In this document: positions 35,170-56,650 of the stretch, piece by piece | Position numbering within the stretch: position 1 is the stretch's first letter | How the letters are laid out: each line of letters begins with the position of its first letter | Assembly: GCA_963969395.1 (NCBI GenBank) | Contig: OZ017795.1 | Coordinates: forward strand, 29,617,063 to 29,681,062 | Reading direction: 5' to 3' | Length of the DNA: 64,000 nucleotides | Source of the DNA: Pseudoscleropodium purum | Lineage: Eukaryota > Streptophyta > Bryopsida > Hypnales > Brachytheciaceae | Notes under the pieces: model-generated | Seen by the model: only the letters and a program-made list of their open reading frames with translations | Database searches by the model: none | Told to the model about the DNA's origin: nothing | Translations under genes and position numbers: made by a program

Positions 35170-38100
35170 ATGGCGCTAGAGGTGACGCAAATACTTTTGA
35201 ATGCTCAGTCTCCCGATGGGACAGTGCGGAAGATTGCGGAAGATAACCTTAAGCAGTTTCAGGAGCAGAATCTTTCCTCTTTTTTGGTGTCTCTGTCACA
35301 CGAGCTCGCCAATAACGACAAGCCACCGGAGAGTCGGAGGCTCGCTGGATTGATCCTAAAAAACTCGTTGGATGCCAAGGACAGTTTGCGGAAGCAAGAG
35401 CTTGCGTCGCGATGGGTGGCATTGGACCCCACCGTGAAAGGGCAAATCAAAACGGCTCTTTCGCAGACTTTGTCTTCGCTAGTGGCGGATGCTCGTCATA
35501 CTTCGGCTCAAGTTATTGCCAAGATTGCTGCTATCGAGCTTCCTCAGGGCGAGTGGCCCGAGCTTGTAGGATTTTTGTTGGCTAATATGGGAGGGCCCCA
35601 ACTAGAGCAGCCCTCGCATTTGAAACAAGCAACCTTAGAAGCTCTTGGTTATGTATGTGAGGAGGTCTCTGCGGAGATACTCGCTCAAGAGCAGGTGAAT
35701 TCCATCTTGACTGCTGTAGTTCAGGGCATGAACTCGTCCGAGACGAGTAATGATGTTCGACTTGCTGCTACGCACGCTCTATATAATGCCCTAGACTTTG
35801 CTCAAACTAACTTCGAGAATGATATGGAGCGCAACTACATTATGAGGGTGGTTTGTGAGACCACCCTCTCACCAGATGTCCGAGTGCGGCAAGCTGCCTT
35901 TGAATGTCTAGTCTCCATTGGCTCCACTTATTATGATAAGCTTGCCCCGTACATGCAAGAACTTTTTGCGATTACCTCGAAGGCAGTGAAGGAAGATGAG
36001 GAGCCAGTTGCTCTTCAAGCGATCGAGTTTTGGAGCTCCATTTGCGATGAGGAGATCGAGATTCAGGAGGACTACCAAGGTGATTTCTCGGGCGATTCAG
36101 AGGTGCCTTACTTTCAGTTCATCAAACAGGCGTTGCCTGCCCTCGTACCGATGTTGCTGGAAACGTTGACGAAGCAGGAGGAAGATCAAGATCTAGAGGA
36201 AGGGGCCTGGAACTTGTCTATGGCTGGTGGGACTTGTCTGGGCTTGGTGGCTCGAGCTGTCGGGGATGATGTTGTGCCTCTTGTCATGCCCTTCGTTCAG
36301 GAGAACATTTCAAAGGCTGACTGGAGATGTCGAGAGGCTGCTACCTACGCTTTTGGATCCATTTTGGAGGGACCTTCGCTGGACAAGCTGACTACTCTTG
36401 TACATGATGCCCTTCCCTTCATGCTGCAAGCAATGAAAGACGAGAACAACCATGTGAAGGATACTACAGCTTGGACCCTAGGAAGGATCTTTGAGTTCCT
36501 ACATGGTCCTTCTCTCGAGGCTCCAGTTATTACTCAATCCAATTTGACCACAATTTTAGCTGTCCTCCTGGAGGCCATCAAGGACACACCTAATGTTGCT
36601 GAGAAGGTCTGTGGAGCAATCTATTTCGTGGCACAGGGTTATGAAGAAGGTGGTCAGTCGTCATCTCCTTTATCTCCGTTTTTCCAGAGCATTGTGCAAG
36701 CCTTGTTGGCAACTACTGAGAGGGAGGATTCTGAAGATTCTCGGCTGCGGACATCAGCATACGAGACTCTCAATGAAGTTGTTAGAATCTCAACGGAGGA
36801 CACTGCACCGATTGTTATGCAACTGGTGCCCGTGATCATGCAGAAGCTCAACGTTACTTTAGAGATGGCCGTGCTTTCTTCCGATGACCGAGAGAAGCAG
36901 AGTGAATTGCAGGCCCTCCTGTGTGGTGTTTTACAGGTGAGTTACTTCTCTCGACTCTTCTGTAGTGTGTCGACTGTCTGTTGTAAAGCCATTTTCCCCC
37001 TCCCATTGTCTTTTGTGTTGCATCTTTAACTTTCTTGTACATGTATTCCACAAGCACGATAGTTTATTGTAGTTCTGTTTACTTCTTGAATTACTTGCAG
37101 TTGCTGTGTTTTTCTTTCCGCGTATTCATATACTTTCGAGCTCACACGGTCTTCCGTTTGTTATATGCAGGTCATCATTCAGAAGTTAGGTGCAGCAGAG
37201 GTGACAAAGTATGGTGTTGTACAGTATGCCGACAATATGATGGGCTTGTTTCTTCGCGTCTTTGCTTGCCGCAGTGCCACTGTCCATGAGGAAGCTATGC
37301 TCGCAATCGGAGCGTTGGCATATGCAACAGGTGCAGGGTTTGAAAAGTACATGAGCGAATTTTACCGGTACTTGGAAATGGGTCTCCAGAACTTTGAAGA
37401 ATATCAGGTATGTACACGTTAATTGTTTTACATTACCTGTTGCCTTGCACTAGCTTCAAATAGATTTAGTTTTAGCATGGGTGGTGTTAATTTCCATAAC
37501 CTTGGACATCAGGAAACAGGGTTCAACTCATTTCGACCCTTCATTTATGTTCCTGTGAGGATAAGTGAAGCTGTTGTTTTCTTTCGTTCCTCAGTATTTC
37601 CTGCCATTGGTGCTAATTGGGTTGTGACAGTTAATTTCCGGAACTGCGATGGTTCTACATTCAACTGTCTTTGACTTACGTTTACTGAATCGGTTTGGTG
37701 TTTGTCAGGTCTGTGCGGTGACAGTTGGAGTAGTCGGTGATATATGCCGCGCTTTGGATGAGAAGGTGTTGCCATACTGTGATGGTATTATGACTCAGCT
37801 TCTGAAAGATTTGTCTAGCAACCAGTTGCATCGCTCGGTGAAGCCACCCATTTTCTCATGTTTTGGTGATATAGCCCTCGCTATCGGAGAACACTTTGAG
37901 AAATACTTGATTTATGCGATGCCCATGCTCCAAGGCGCTGCAGAATTATCTGCGCAACCATCAGTGGGTGACGATGAAATGATTGATTACAATAACCAGC
38001 TCCGAAGTGGCATTTTTGAGGCATATTCTGGTATTTTCCAAGGTTTCAAGTCGAACAAAGCCGACTTGATGGCGCCTTATGCTGCACACATTCTTCAGTT

Positions 38101-38605
38101 TATTGAGAACGTGTATCAGGACAAAGACAGGTATGATGGATAATCATTTGCCTCTTGTATTTTTTGTTGTTAACATTATTGTTATCCAGGCAGCCTTTTA
38201 ATAAGGGTCGTTGCATCCTAGTGTGGTTGGTAGTGTTAGTAGTTGCTTTTCAGTCTTCCTACCATAGTTCTTGCTCTTGAACTGAAATTTGAACTTTCCA
38301 TTAATATACTATTGAGAACGATAAGTTTGTCCTCCTAACCCAGGAGGAATTGCTCACAATGGGCAGATAAATTGTTTCATTGCTGTTAACATTCATTTGT
38401 ATGTTGCAGGGATGACGTGGTTACCAAGGCTGCAATCGGAGTAATGGGTGATTTGGCTGATACACTTGGAGCTAATGCAGCAGCCCTGTTTAAGCGCACT
38501 GTGTTCTACAACGATTTCCTGGATGAATGCACATCGTCAGATGATCAGCAGCTGAAAGAAACGGCTGAGTGGGCGCAGGGCACTATTAAACGCATATCTG
38601 GATGA
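35170..38605 (+). CDS. Importin subunit beta-1 (nuclear import receptor), four exons
   Basis: Exons 35170-36936, 37171-37407, 37709-38130 and 38410-38605 join in phase to 873 aa, the full family length. The protein binds importin-alpha/cargo and RanGTP and moves through the nuclear pore as a solenoid of HEAT repeats. The start MALEVTQILLNAQSPDGTVR, then AEDNLKQFQEQN, is the importin-beta N-terminal Ran-binding region. HEAT-type repeats follow, including the acidic EEIEIQEDYQGDF segment and NNHVKDTTAWTLGRIFEF. The C-terminus ends LKETAEWAQGTIKRISG. All introns are GT-AG. One 1.77 kb exon holds two thirds of the protein. No damage is visible. Confidence 0.95.
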
Positions 38606-39895
38606 GAGATTCTTCAGTGGGTTCCATGTCAGAGGTCGACCAAATTCCTGTTGTTCTATATATGATTGATTGAGTTTCATTATTGCACTCGTTTAGAATT
38701 TAGTGGGGGCATTTTGCATGGTAGTGGATGATGGACCTTTAAAGGTGTCTATCTGTTTACATACACAGGAGGCACGAACTGTTCGATCCGCAGTTCGTGT
38801 CATTTAAATTTCTCTCCGCCCAAGTACCTGTGCTCGTTTCTGAGGAGCTACCTTGTTAAGTAATTAGTAACAATGTTTGTTCTGGTCAAGAATCCAGCAG
38901 CTTTAGACTTTAATTCTAAGTTTTGGCACAGGTAGAGGCAGGAGCAGTTTTGACTGTCTGCTTGAGGGGTTTGATTTATAGTTCATCATGATAAAGCGTA
39001 TGCTACATGCATGCTCCTTACCCGTAATGATGATCACATTAGCAATGACTATTCTGTTGGGGATGTTTTGTGACAGAAAAAACAGTGCCCCTGGTATTTA
39101 CTCATCCAGTTGTTGTCAGCTAGGTGCAGGTATTGTATGATCTTAACCCCTGATCGTCAAGGGGCTGGACGTATGAAATGTGGATGTAATTTTGTTCATA
39201 TCCCATCTCGTAATCTGTTTTGAGTTGAATTCAAGAATGACCCGAACGTCTCAATAAGTTAGTAGTCTCTCGCTGCTGCTTTTTCTGAAGACCAGTGTAA
39301 TAGGTTTACGGTTTTCCTTCTGCTATATCAAAAGTGTCACTTAATCTCTGTGTAAATATGAAAGTGGAGCCAACAACTAAGCTAGCTCACCTTCAAAATC
39401 TGAGGTATGTGGTAAATGAACATTAATGTTTGTTGTTTACCATAGATAATTTACCCTGAAACGGCGGTCCTGTGCCGAATTGACCATTTTACAACTGTTT
39501 GTGATAAAAGAAAAATATATTTATTTTCAGGTGTGAAACCACGTGTTTTCTACGACCAAGTGACAAATTTTTCTTGGTAATTTGAAATGGCACTGGAATT
39601 TTGATGAAAAGTGAAAAAACTGCATGTCGAATACAAACTTTGCTTAAAAAAATCTGTGAAATTGTGTCAACAATTTTCACACATCATTCTATAAATAGAA
39701 AATCAGTAAGAATTGAGAATATGTTCAGTTCAAACTGTTATGAAATATTCAGTTTTAGGATTTTGTTCAAATTTCAAATTGAAGATAAAATTAGTATTGA
39801 TGCTCTTCGGTGCATTAGATGTGCACAAATTCAAAAACTATAATTTTTCTGGATTACATTGAGGTCAAAGAAGTTGCCAAAATGATCTACAAGTA
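38606..39895. other. 3' untranslated region and AT-rich flank of importin beta-1
   Basis: Sequence just after the stop is moderately GC-rich and likely 3' UTR (to about 39250). After about 39450 it becomes AT-rich with no gene seen. Confidence 0.4.
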
Positions 39896-41044
39896 TATGG
39901 TAGCTGACCCATTTTTGACCACTTAAGCAAGCACGTATATATGGAGCAAAGGTTTCTTGAGTGTAGAAATTTTCCCATGTTTATAAATAGGTTTAACCCT
40001 TTAGTGATTGGTTGACCACTTTTTGGTTGAATTTTGGATTCTTTGTCTTTTATAGCTCTCAATGTAGGGTATTTGAAAAAACCCAAAGAGTAATGCAAAT
40101 AGAACTTTAGCATGTGCTACAAACAAATCTAGTTTCAAAGAATTTTGTGTAGTTATGAGATAGTTGTGCTTGTCCAAAGACAAGAAGGACGACTTGAGTC
40201 ATACCTTCTAAGTCATATATATATTCAACAATTCATGTGATTTTATTTGAAATTAATGCCTAAGAACAATAGAAATGTTGCCTAGCAACCTCATGAATTG
40301 TGAAGACATGTTTCAAAAGTTATGGGCAATAATATGTTATGCTGCTTTAATTGAAGCTTATTTCAATGCATTGCACTTTGAAGATCACTCTCAACAAATT
40401 GCACCATTAGATCATGTTCATTTTTTGTTCTTATCATAGATAAAGCCTATGACATCAATTCCTATGGTCTGATCTAGAATTACTTCCTTGGAATAGTGAT
40501 GAAATTTATCTTTTCCAAATTTGTATTCAAAAACTGTGCTTGCCCCTCAAATCAACAACAGTCACTAAAGGGTTAAAAAGGATTCCATATTTTTTCAAAA
40601 TTCTATTTCTTAGGATTTTTTTACTATATATTTTTTAGATGAAGATTTTGTTTAACCTATTCTTGTAATATAGGTCTTCCTATTTTCATCCACAAGTTGG
40701 TTGCAAGATCAACCAAAATAGCAACCAATCATAATGTGCCACAACTCATTGTAAATTATGCCATAATTAATCACCTACTTTCTCCTAATTGGTTGCAAAA
40801 TCAACCAAGACTACAGCCAATGATAATGAGCCATGACTATATTGTAAATTATGCCATAATTAATCACTTGCTTTCTCCTACTTATTGATTGCAAAATTAA
40901 CCAAGATTACAACCAATTGTAATGCGCCACGACTCCATTGTAAATTGTGCCATAATTAATCACATACTTTCTCTTGCTAATTGAAAAGAGTGTAACCTAT
41001 ATGATGGGATTGGGTCCATACTCAGAAATGGGTTGGCTACCATA
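39896..41044. mobile_element. 1.15 kb member of the TA-TGGTAG MITE family
   Basis: The left end TATGGTAGCTGACCCATTTT pairs with the right end, whose reverse complement reads TATGGTAGCCAACCCATTTC. Both lie on TA. The phrase TTTTTGACCACTTAAGCAA next to the left end is shared with other members. It has no coding frame and carries a triple tandem repeat (40697-40980). Being longer than its relatives, it may be closer to the source element. Confidence 0.7.
40697..40980 (+). repeat. Three tandem units of about 94 bp inside the MITE
   Basis: Units start at 40697, 40789 and 40885 with TTGGTTGCAA, TTGGTTGCAA and TTGATTGCAA. Each continues through CAACCAA or TTAACCAA, and then a TTGTAAATTATGCCATAATT-like phrase. 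They differ by scattered changes. Confidence 0.75.
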
Positions 41045-44000
41045 GCTAAGTTCACCTACATTGAGCTCTTAGTTGCCAAAATGTTCCAAAAAGGCAATTT
41101 TTTGTGATCCTTCTCTTAAAATCCTCTTATAATGAAAAGTCATGAACGCCTTCTAGCAACTATAAGACAAGAATGGATGAGAAATAGTTGATAATCTTCT
41201 TCCATCCAAATATTGTAGTGGTGTTAGTGTTGATCTTAGAATAACCCATGAAAGACTAAAGAATCTACTTATATTTTTTTGAGAATTCAAGCAAGCTTTG
41301 TTGACTTAATAATTTGGAATTTTTGCATGAAATTTTTAGAATGGATGCTAATCGTTCTAATCTACATCTGAAGCTTTGTTTTGTTTCATTTTGACAAATA
41401 TTGCAAAATTTCAAAGACTTTTTTTTATTCCAATGCTAAATTAGACATCAAGAAATATATTCTAAAAAAGTTCTAATTATTATATTTGGACTATATAGAT
41501 TGGTATCTTCTCAAAAACATTTGAATCATTCAATTCCAAATAGTGAGGTGAAAGTTATGAGTAGTTTTATTTTTCAAGCAATGAAAGTAGAAAAAAACAT
41601 CTAAAATCATTGTTTGTACTCAACTTTTAAAGTTTTCAAATAAAAAATAAAAATAAAGACACCAATTGTTTATTAGAACACTCTCATCATTGATCATTGG
41701 GACTAACAACTCTCAATTTTTTATAAAAATTATTGGCAGCTTAGTTTTTTATTTCATTCAAAACATACTTATGCTTTATAATATTCTTTTTAGATAACTT
41801 AGTTGTTTTAGTTAAGTTTCTTTTCCATGTACTATTCTCAATCCATTTTCCAACATATTGACTAAAATACACAAGTTCTGGGATATATGAATTTTTTTCT
41901 AATATTGTTGAAAGACAAAATTTTACTTTTTGAAAGGGCTAGAAAATCTTACATTTTGAAGTGTGTAAACATTGAACTTGAAATTGGTGGAGATATGTAC
42001 TCTAAAACTCATTTTGGCATGATTTTTTTGAACAAGTTAACCAAAAGATCCTAAAATTGGATTTGTTTAAAATTAACATAGATGAGACTTGCTTTGGGGA
42101 CAAGTACTTTGAAGCAACATTGCCTCTAAAGTAGGCACCCAAAAAACTACCATTTTTTGCTACTATGCATATTTTTTATTATTAGACAAGTCAAATTTTC
42201 ATATTCTCTTGTTGGCAATGTAGAGATTTGAACAAACCTAAGAATGCAACATTTGGATACGGTATGTTGATGTTATAAGGGGCTAGTTTTTTTTGGAGGA
42301 TGTTCTAAAATCATTTCTTCCTCATAGGTACATATTGTTTTTGGAAATGTATATTAAGCAATGATGGTGGTTTTAGCCGTAGGAGGACATTGGACCCATA
42401 AAAAGGTTGTTTCAACCTGGTTCCATTTTCTCTCTTCACCAATTCTAGAATTTTCTTTATTGAATTGTTTTTGGAAAACTCATGAGTGCTTCTCTAGAAT
42501 ACATGGTTTTTATTATGTGAGCCTAGCTAGGATCATGAGCACATGTGTATAAAAATCTATACATTTATGTTATGGGTGTCCATATTATAGAAACCTTCCA
42601 TGATTATAGGTTACATATATTATAGATACATTATAGGTGTTTACGTTTTAAGCACCTTTAACAATTGTAGGGTATCTACTTATACATATGCTCAAGGTTC
42701 ATATGCTCCCATTTCTATGCTCACATGCTTAGCAATGTTGTTCCAAAATATTGCTAATTGGTAGGTTGATGGCTTCATTAATTTGTTTGTCTCATGTAGC
42801 AATCTCTTGCCTATATCAAATTTGTTTCAACAACAAACACCCCCAAGGGCACACTTATAGGAACACTTTTAAAACTAATGGTCTTCTAATGCCCTCAAGA
42901 ATTTATTGATGACAAGATGCAGTTTTTAAGGTGTTTACCTTAACCCCTAATGAAGGTGGGGGTGTAATTTTAAATGGGTCAAAAATGCCAAAAACTTGAG
43001 CAATTGGTTTGATCATTTTTTCTTAAAATCAGATAGAATGTAACTATAGGATCTTATAGCTCACATTTACATTGAGCATTTTACAAAATTTCAGATTATT
43101 TGACTAGACAATTTAGTAGATCTTTAAGTTTGAAGTTTTATTGAAATTAATGAGAACACATGGAATTGCACTTTGAAGGAGAGTATCTAAGTGAGAATAT
43201 TTTAAAATGATAAGCTTTTGTACCTAGTGAAAGACAAGAGTTGAAAATACTCATCTAAAACTTCATAACATTCCAAGCATTTTGCAAATTTTAGTAGAGC
43301 TTGCACTGCACGGTGGTCATTGAAATGAGAGTAGTATTTGTAAGAAAAACAAGAATGGGCACACTTATTTTTTCCTTGAGCTCCTTGGATCTACCCTTTT
43401 AGAAGTAGGCAACAATTGCATGGGTTGGCTAAATTTTTAGTACATGCCCAAATTACCCCCAAAATGAGCTGTGAACTATATTACACTCAACTTCAAAAAA
43501 TTCCTTGAGGGGGAGTTTAACTTGGAATTTGATGAAACTACCACTATTGGATTTATAATGTAGTCTAATTCTAGAAATAATTCTTATTTTTAAGAAAACT
43601 CAAAATTTTAGAACGGGAAACTCAATAAAGAGGGGTAGTGATTGAATTTTGCTCACAACTTCTATTTTCATGCATTTTGTGATAATTTACAGTATGTGGA
43701 AGGATGGTAGAAAGAATAAAATAACTATGAAATAAGATATGTTTCGAGAGATTACAGGTTACATGAAATATTTAATTTGTTCCAGATTGTTCAGACTTGC
43801 ATCCAGAAGTGCACAACTTGGGATGAAAATAAATTTATCTTTTGGTGTTTTGGGTGTTTCATTAGAAGGGATTTGGGGCTTCTTAAGGGCTGCAAGTTCC
43901 CGAGCTGTTGGGAGCATGGGAATGTCGCAGAGAGATTGCTACGTTGAAAAATATTATTTAATTAATTTTTAAATATTTTAATAAAGTTTTTATGATTTTA

Positions 44001-45025
44001 CTATTTAAATATTCTGACTATGCACTGTAAGAGAATTGGGCTGTAATGGCCCTCCCAGTCCCTCGAAAAACATCTAATGGGGGCATTTTAAACATCTTCA
44101 ATTTGTATGTATTTCCATATCAATACATAATATTCATTGGAATGACAATTAGTGCTCAGCTTTGTGGAAGCAATGGCATCAAATGTAATTAGACATTAAT
44201 CTTTGAACATTGGACTGGTCTCCCTGGAAATCATCTTGTTTTGATACATTGTGCATTTTTGGATTAAAAAAATGAAAAATTACTCGGTGGAAGTGAGGCT
44301 ATTGTAGAAAACCTTCCGTTTTCCCACAAAATTTGGAGGATGAATAGTTGCACTTCTATCCTACTTGGCAAGATTCTTTGTCATTCATCGACCAAAAAAT
44401 GACTATGGTGTCGTTTATAGGTTAACTTAAAAATAAGTAATATGGAATAAACTAAGTTCACTGATTTAGATACACTTTACCATCAACTATTCAAACCCTT
44501 GAAATGTCAGAGTCTTTAAGATTGACAATTTAAAAAAAAATCATCATAAAGTATTATTTGAAAGAATATTTTGGAATTGATATGCAAACAAAAGTTGTAT
44601 ATTTTGAATTTTAGATTCCATTTGTTTGTTAGATTCACCAATGCTATTACCAATATTTTTTTATAAATTTTAAAAGGGAAATTTAAAAAAAAATTCTAAA
44701 TTCACTTACAAGCAAAATATTATCATTTTTTGAGTAAAATTTCTATTGTTTTAAATTTAAGACGTCATTTTTGCAAATTTAACTTTAAACTAGAGTCAAT
44801 GCAATTTTAGCTTGGTCAACCACTTAACATACTTACACATTTGCAATTTTAGAAAAATATGAACTTTAGTAACACAAAATCCAACCATTAGATAGGAAAC
44901 AACTTGATAAAGTTTCTCCACAAATTAGGATGACTTTCATCTAAGCATTCATTAAAAAGAAAAGTGATTTTCAATATGTTCATCATCCAAAAATTGAATG
45001 TTAGTGCACTCCAAGGTAATGGACC
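41045..45025. other. AT-rich intergenic DNA, no gene seen
   Basis: No coding region is visible. A palindromic AT motif cluster (TATAGATACATTATAGG type) at 42540-42670 resembles 1390-1560. Confidence 0.5.
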
Positions 45026-45407
45026 TATGGTAGCCGACCCATTTCTGACCACAACCCATTCCCATCATATAGGCTACACTCTTTCCAATTAGCAAGAGAA
45101 AAGCATGAGATTAATTATGGTACAATTTACAATACAATCATGGTACATTATGATTGGCTATAGTTTTGATTGATTTTGCAATCAAGCCATGGTTAGAAAT
45201 AGAAGGACCTATTGGACAAGCATAGGTCAAACAAAATCTTCAGTGAAAAATTTTATAGTAATTAAATTCTAAGAAATAAAGTTCTACAAAAATATGGAAT
45301 CCTTCTGAACCTTGTTTCTATACATGGGAGAATTCCTACACTCGAGAAACCTATGCTTCAAATATACTAGAATTGCTTAAGTGGTCAAAAATAGATTGGC
45401 TACCATA
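45026..45407. mobile_element. MITE, TA-TGGTAG family, 382 bp
   Basis: The left end TATGGTAGCCGACCCATTTC and the reverse-complemented right end TATGGTAGCCAATCTATTTT form terminal inverted repeats, each on TA. The right end continues inward as TTTGACCACTTAAGC, a family hallmark. There is no coding frame. Confidence 0.75.
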
Positions 45408-47026
45408 ATCCTTTTTTAAACAATCAATATCATTACCAACTCAATTCAAACTTCCAAATCATATTTGACTTCCAATCTCATACTTTAATTTGTTGCATAA
45501 AACTAAAGTATTTGTATCAATTGTCAACCATGCCCAATATCCAACCTAAAAGAGGCAACTATTTCCAACTAAGACTGAAACAAATTTTTAACCAAAGCTT
45601 GGAATGTGTTTTATTGGTTCTTTTCAATGTTGGCACTAATAATGTTATGACACATGTCCAAAAGTAGTGAGCAAAAAAGTCATTGAGCAATGATCAAAAT
45701 TAGAAGACCCTGGACATTGGCTATTGGTGAAATGTACTTTTTGCCTCCCAAAAATCACAATAATTTCAATTTCAGGTATAAAATTCAGAAAAATTCAGAA
45801 TCCCAATATTTCCTATCTTCTTATGTGTGAAAAATTTCCACTGCTTTCTACTGCTCATGATATGCTCCGAAATTGTTTAAATGATCAGCTACTGGTACAT
45901 TTACCTTACAGTTTTGGTCATCACTATGAAAAACTCTTGTTAGTTTTGGTGGATATTTGTGAATTTTATAATTTTTATAAAACATACTGGAGAAAACTAT
46001 TCAGTTTATTTGAAATTCATTTTAGATTGAATGCTCAGGGAAGATTCTATTATATAATTTCTAGTATATAGTTGACCTTATCGCAGTCATGTACAGCAGT
46101 CAGATGTTGAGCACATGAAAGATTCTCGGTATAAACGGAGAGTATCATCACCAAATTTCCGCTACTATGTAACCGCTAGGTGAAGTTTCATTTCAAGAGA
46201 TGACAATATACACTGATATCAAACCTGGTATATTACAATGGACTTTGAATGGAATAGAGCAGCCATTTACACAAGTTAAAATGAAATCAGGGCACAGAAA
46301 ACGACTAAATCATGCAGTAAGACCGACTAAATCACAGAGAAGGGCACTCAGAATTAAATCAATCGGAAAAGAGATACCGTTCACTGAAACGCCACACCCG
46401 AGTGAATCAGCATACGTGCGTTTAAGGCGTGAACCTCAAAATCAAGTACTAACATCATTTACAATCACTCCCGCTAGCTAGATCTGACAGGGCTACCTCA
46501 AAAGCAAGTGAATAGAATAGGCTGAAAGGAGAGGGGAGAGAAAACGAGTAGTAGACGGAATGGCTACAGTGTAAGAACCAAGCTATTCTGCCTAGGAAAA
46601 AGAAAACTGTATGATAATAAACCTTGAAATCGTCACTGAGGCTACTACATTTTGACGCATAACTGGAGGTCAGATAGGTAACGCACTACGAAGGGAAACT
46701 ACCGAGGATATGATTCATTTCGATACAACAGAGAGTAAATGCAAGTATGCGTAATGGCAACAGAGCATTTTTCAACAAACACGCACCCAAGCCACTAGGC
46801 ATAGGAAAGATATATAGTTTGGTCACATAGTGAATTAAAGTAAGAGTAGAGCGCTTTTTTCATCCCTCGTTCTGCTGGTCCTCACAACTTTTTCTTGGGC
46901 TTTGACACCAACCACACCACCACCTCTGCGTTATTGCAAGGAATCTGAATATAGTGGTCTGCAATACCCAAAACCAACTCATCTGCCCTCCCGCAAATAT
47001 GTTGCAGACGCCATCAGGCAGGAACC
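45408..47026 (-). other. AT-rich flank and 3' untranslated region of the UBP12-like gene
   Basis: The part from about 46080 to 47026 is less AT-rich and probably 3' UTR of the leftward deubiquitinase gene. Short frames (45724-46071 and 46200-46481) show no protein-like character. Confidence 0.4.
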
Positions 47027-56214
<9,188 letters not shown>

Positions 56215-56650
56215 CCTGCCCGGCAGCGTGGCGATGCCAGCCGCGCACGGCTCCAAGCGCCGACGACCGATCAGATGCAGGGCAAATCCCCGCACGCCAG
56301 TCGAAAACCTAAGCCAGAGAGAAAGAGTGAAAAAAGCGAATCGTCGGTCACGAAGTGAGTGGAGCCCCAACACTGACGACGCAACGAGGACAATCTTCGG
56401 AATTGTTGTGTGGTCGGGACTAAAGAGACGGGAGAGAGAGACTGTGTCTCTTCCGAGACGGGAAGAGGAAGAAGAAAGCCAAAGTTGGCGATGGCGATGG
56501 CGATGCGAACCACCAACGTTCTTGTCCCTTGCCCGTCAGTCCCGTCGAGTAGCCCCTGGCGTAGGAAAAAGGGAAGGAAAAAAAAGGAAGGGGGTGAAGA
56601 CGAGGAGAGAAGGTTCGTCACTAAGGGAACGCAAATGAAACCAAAATATT
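56215..56650 (-). promoter_or_regulatory. 5' leader and promoter of the UBP12-like gene
   Basis: This GC-richer stretch upstream of the start codon is GA-rich on the plus strand (CT-rich on the transcript). It ends sharply at AT-rich DNA near 56640. Open frames on the plus strand here (for example 55904-56638) are antisense translations of leader and exon DNA. Confidence 0.5.

Noticed and set aside
45724..46481. Two plus-strand frames of 115 and 93 codons
   Set aside because: They lie in probable 3' UTR of the leftward deubiquitinase gene and show no conserved protein features.
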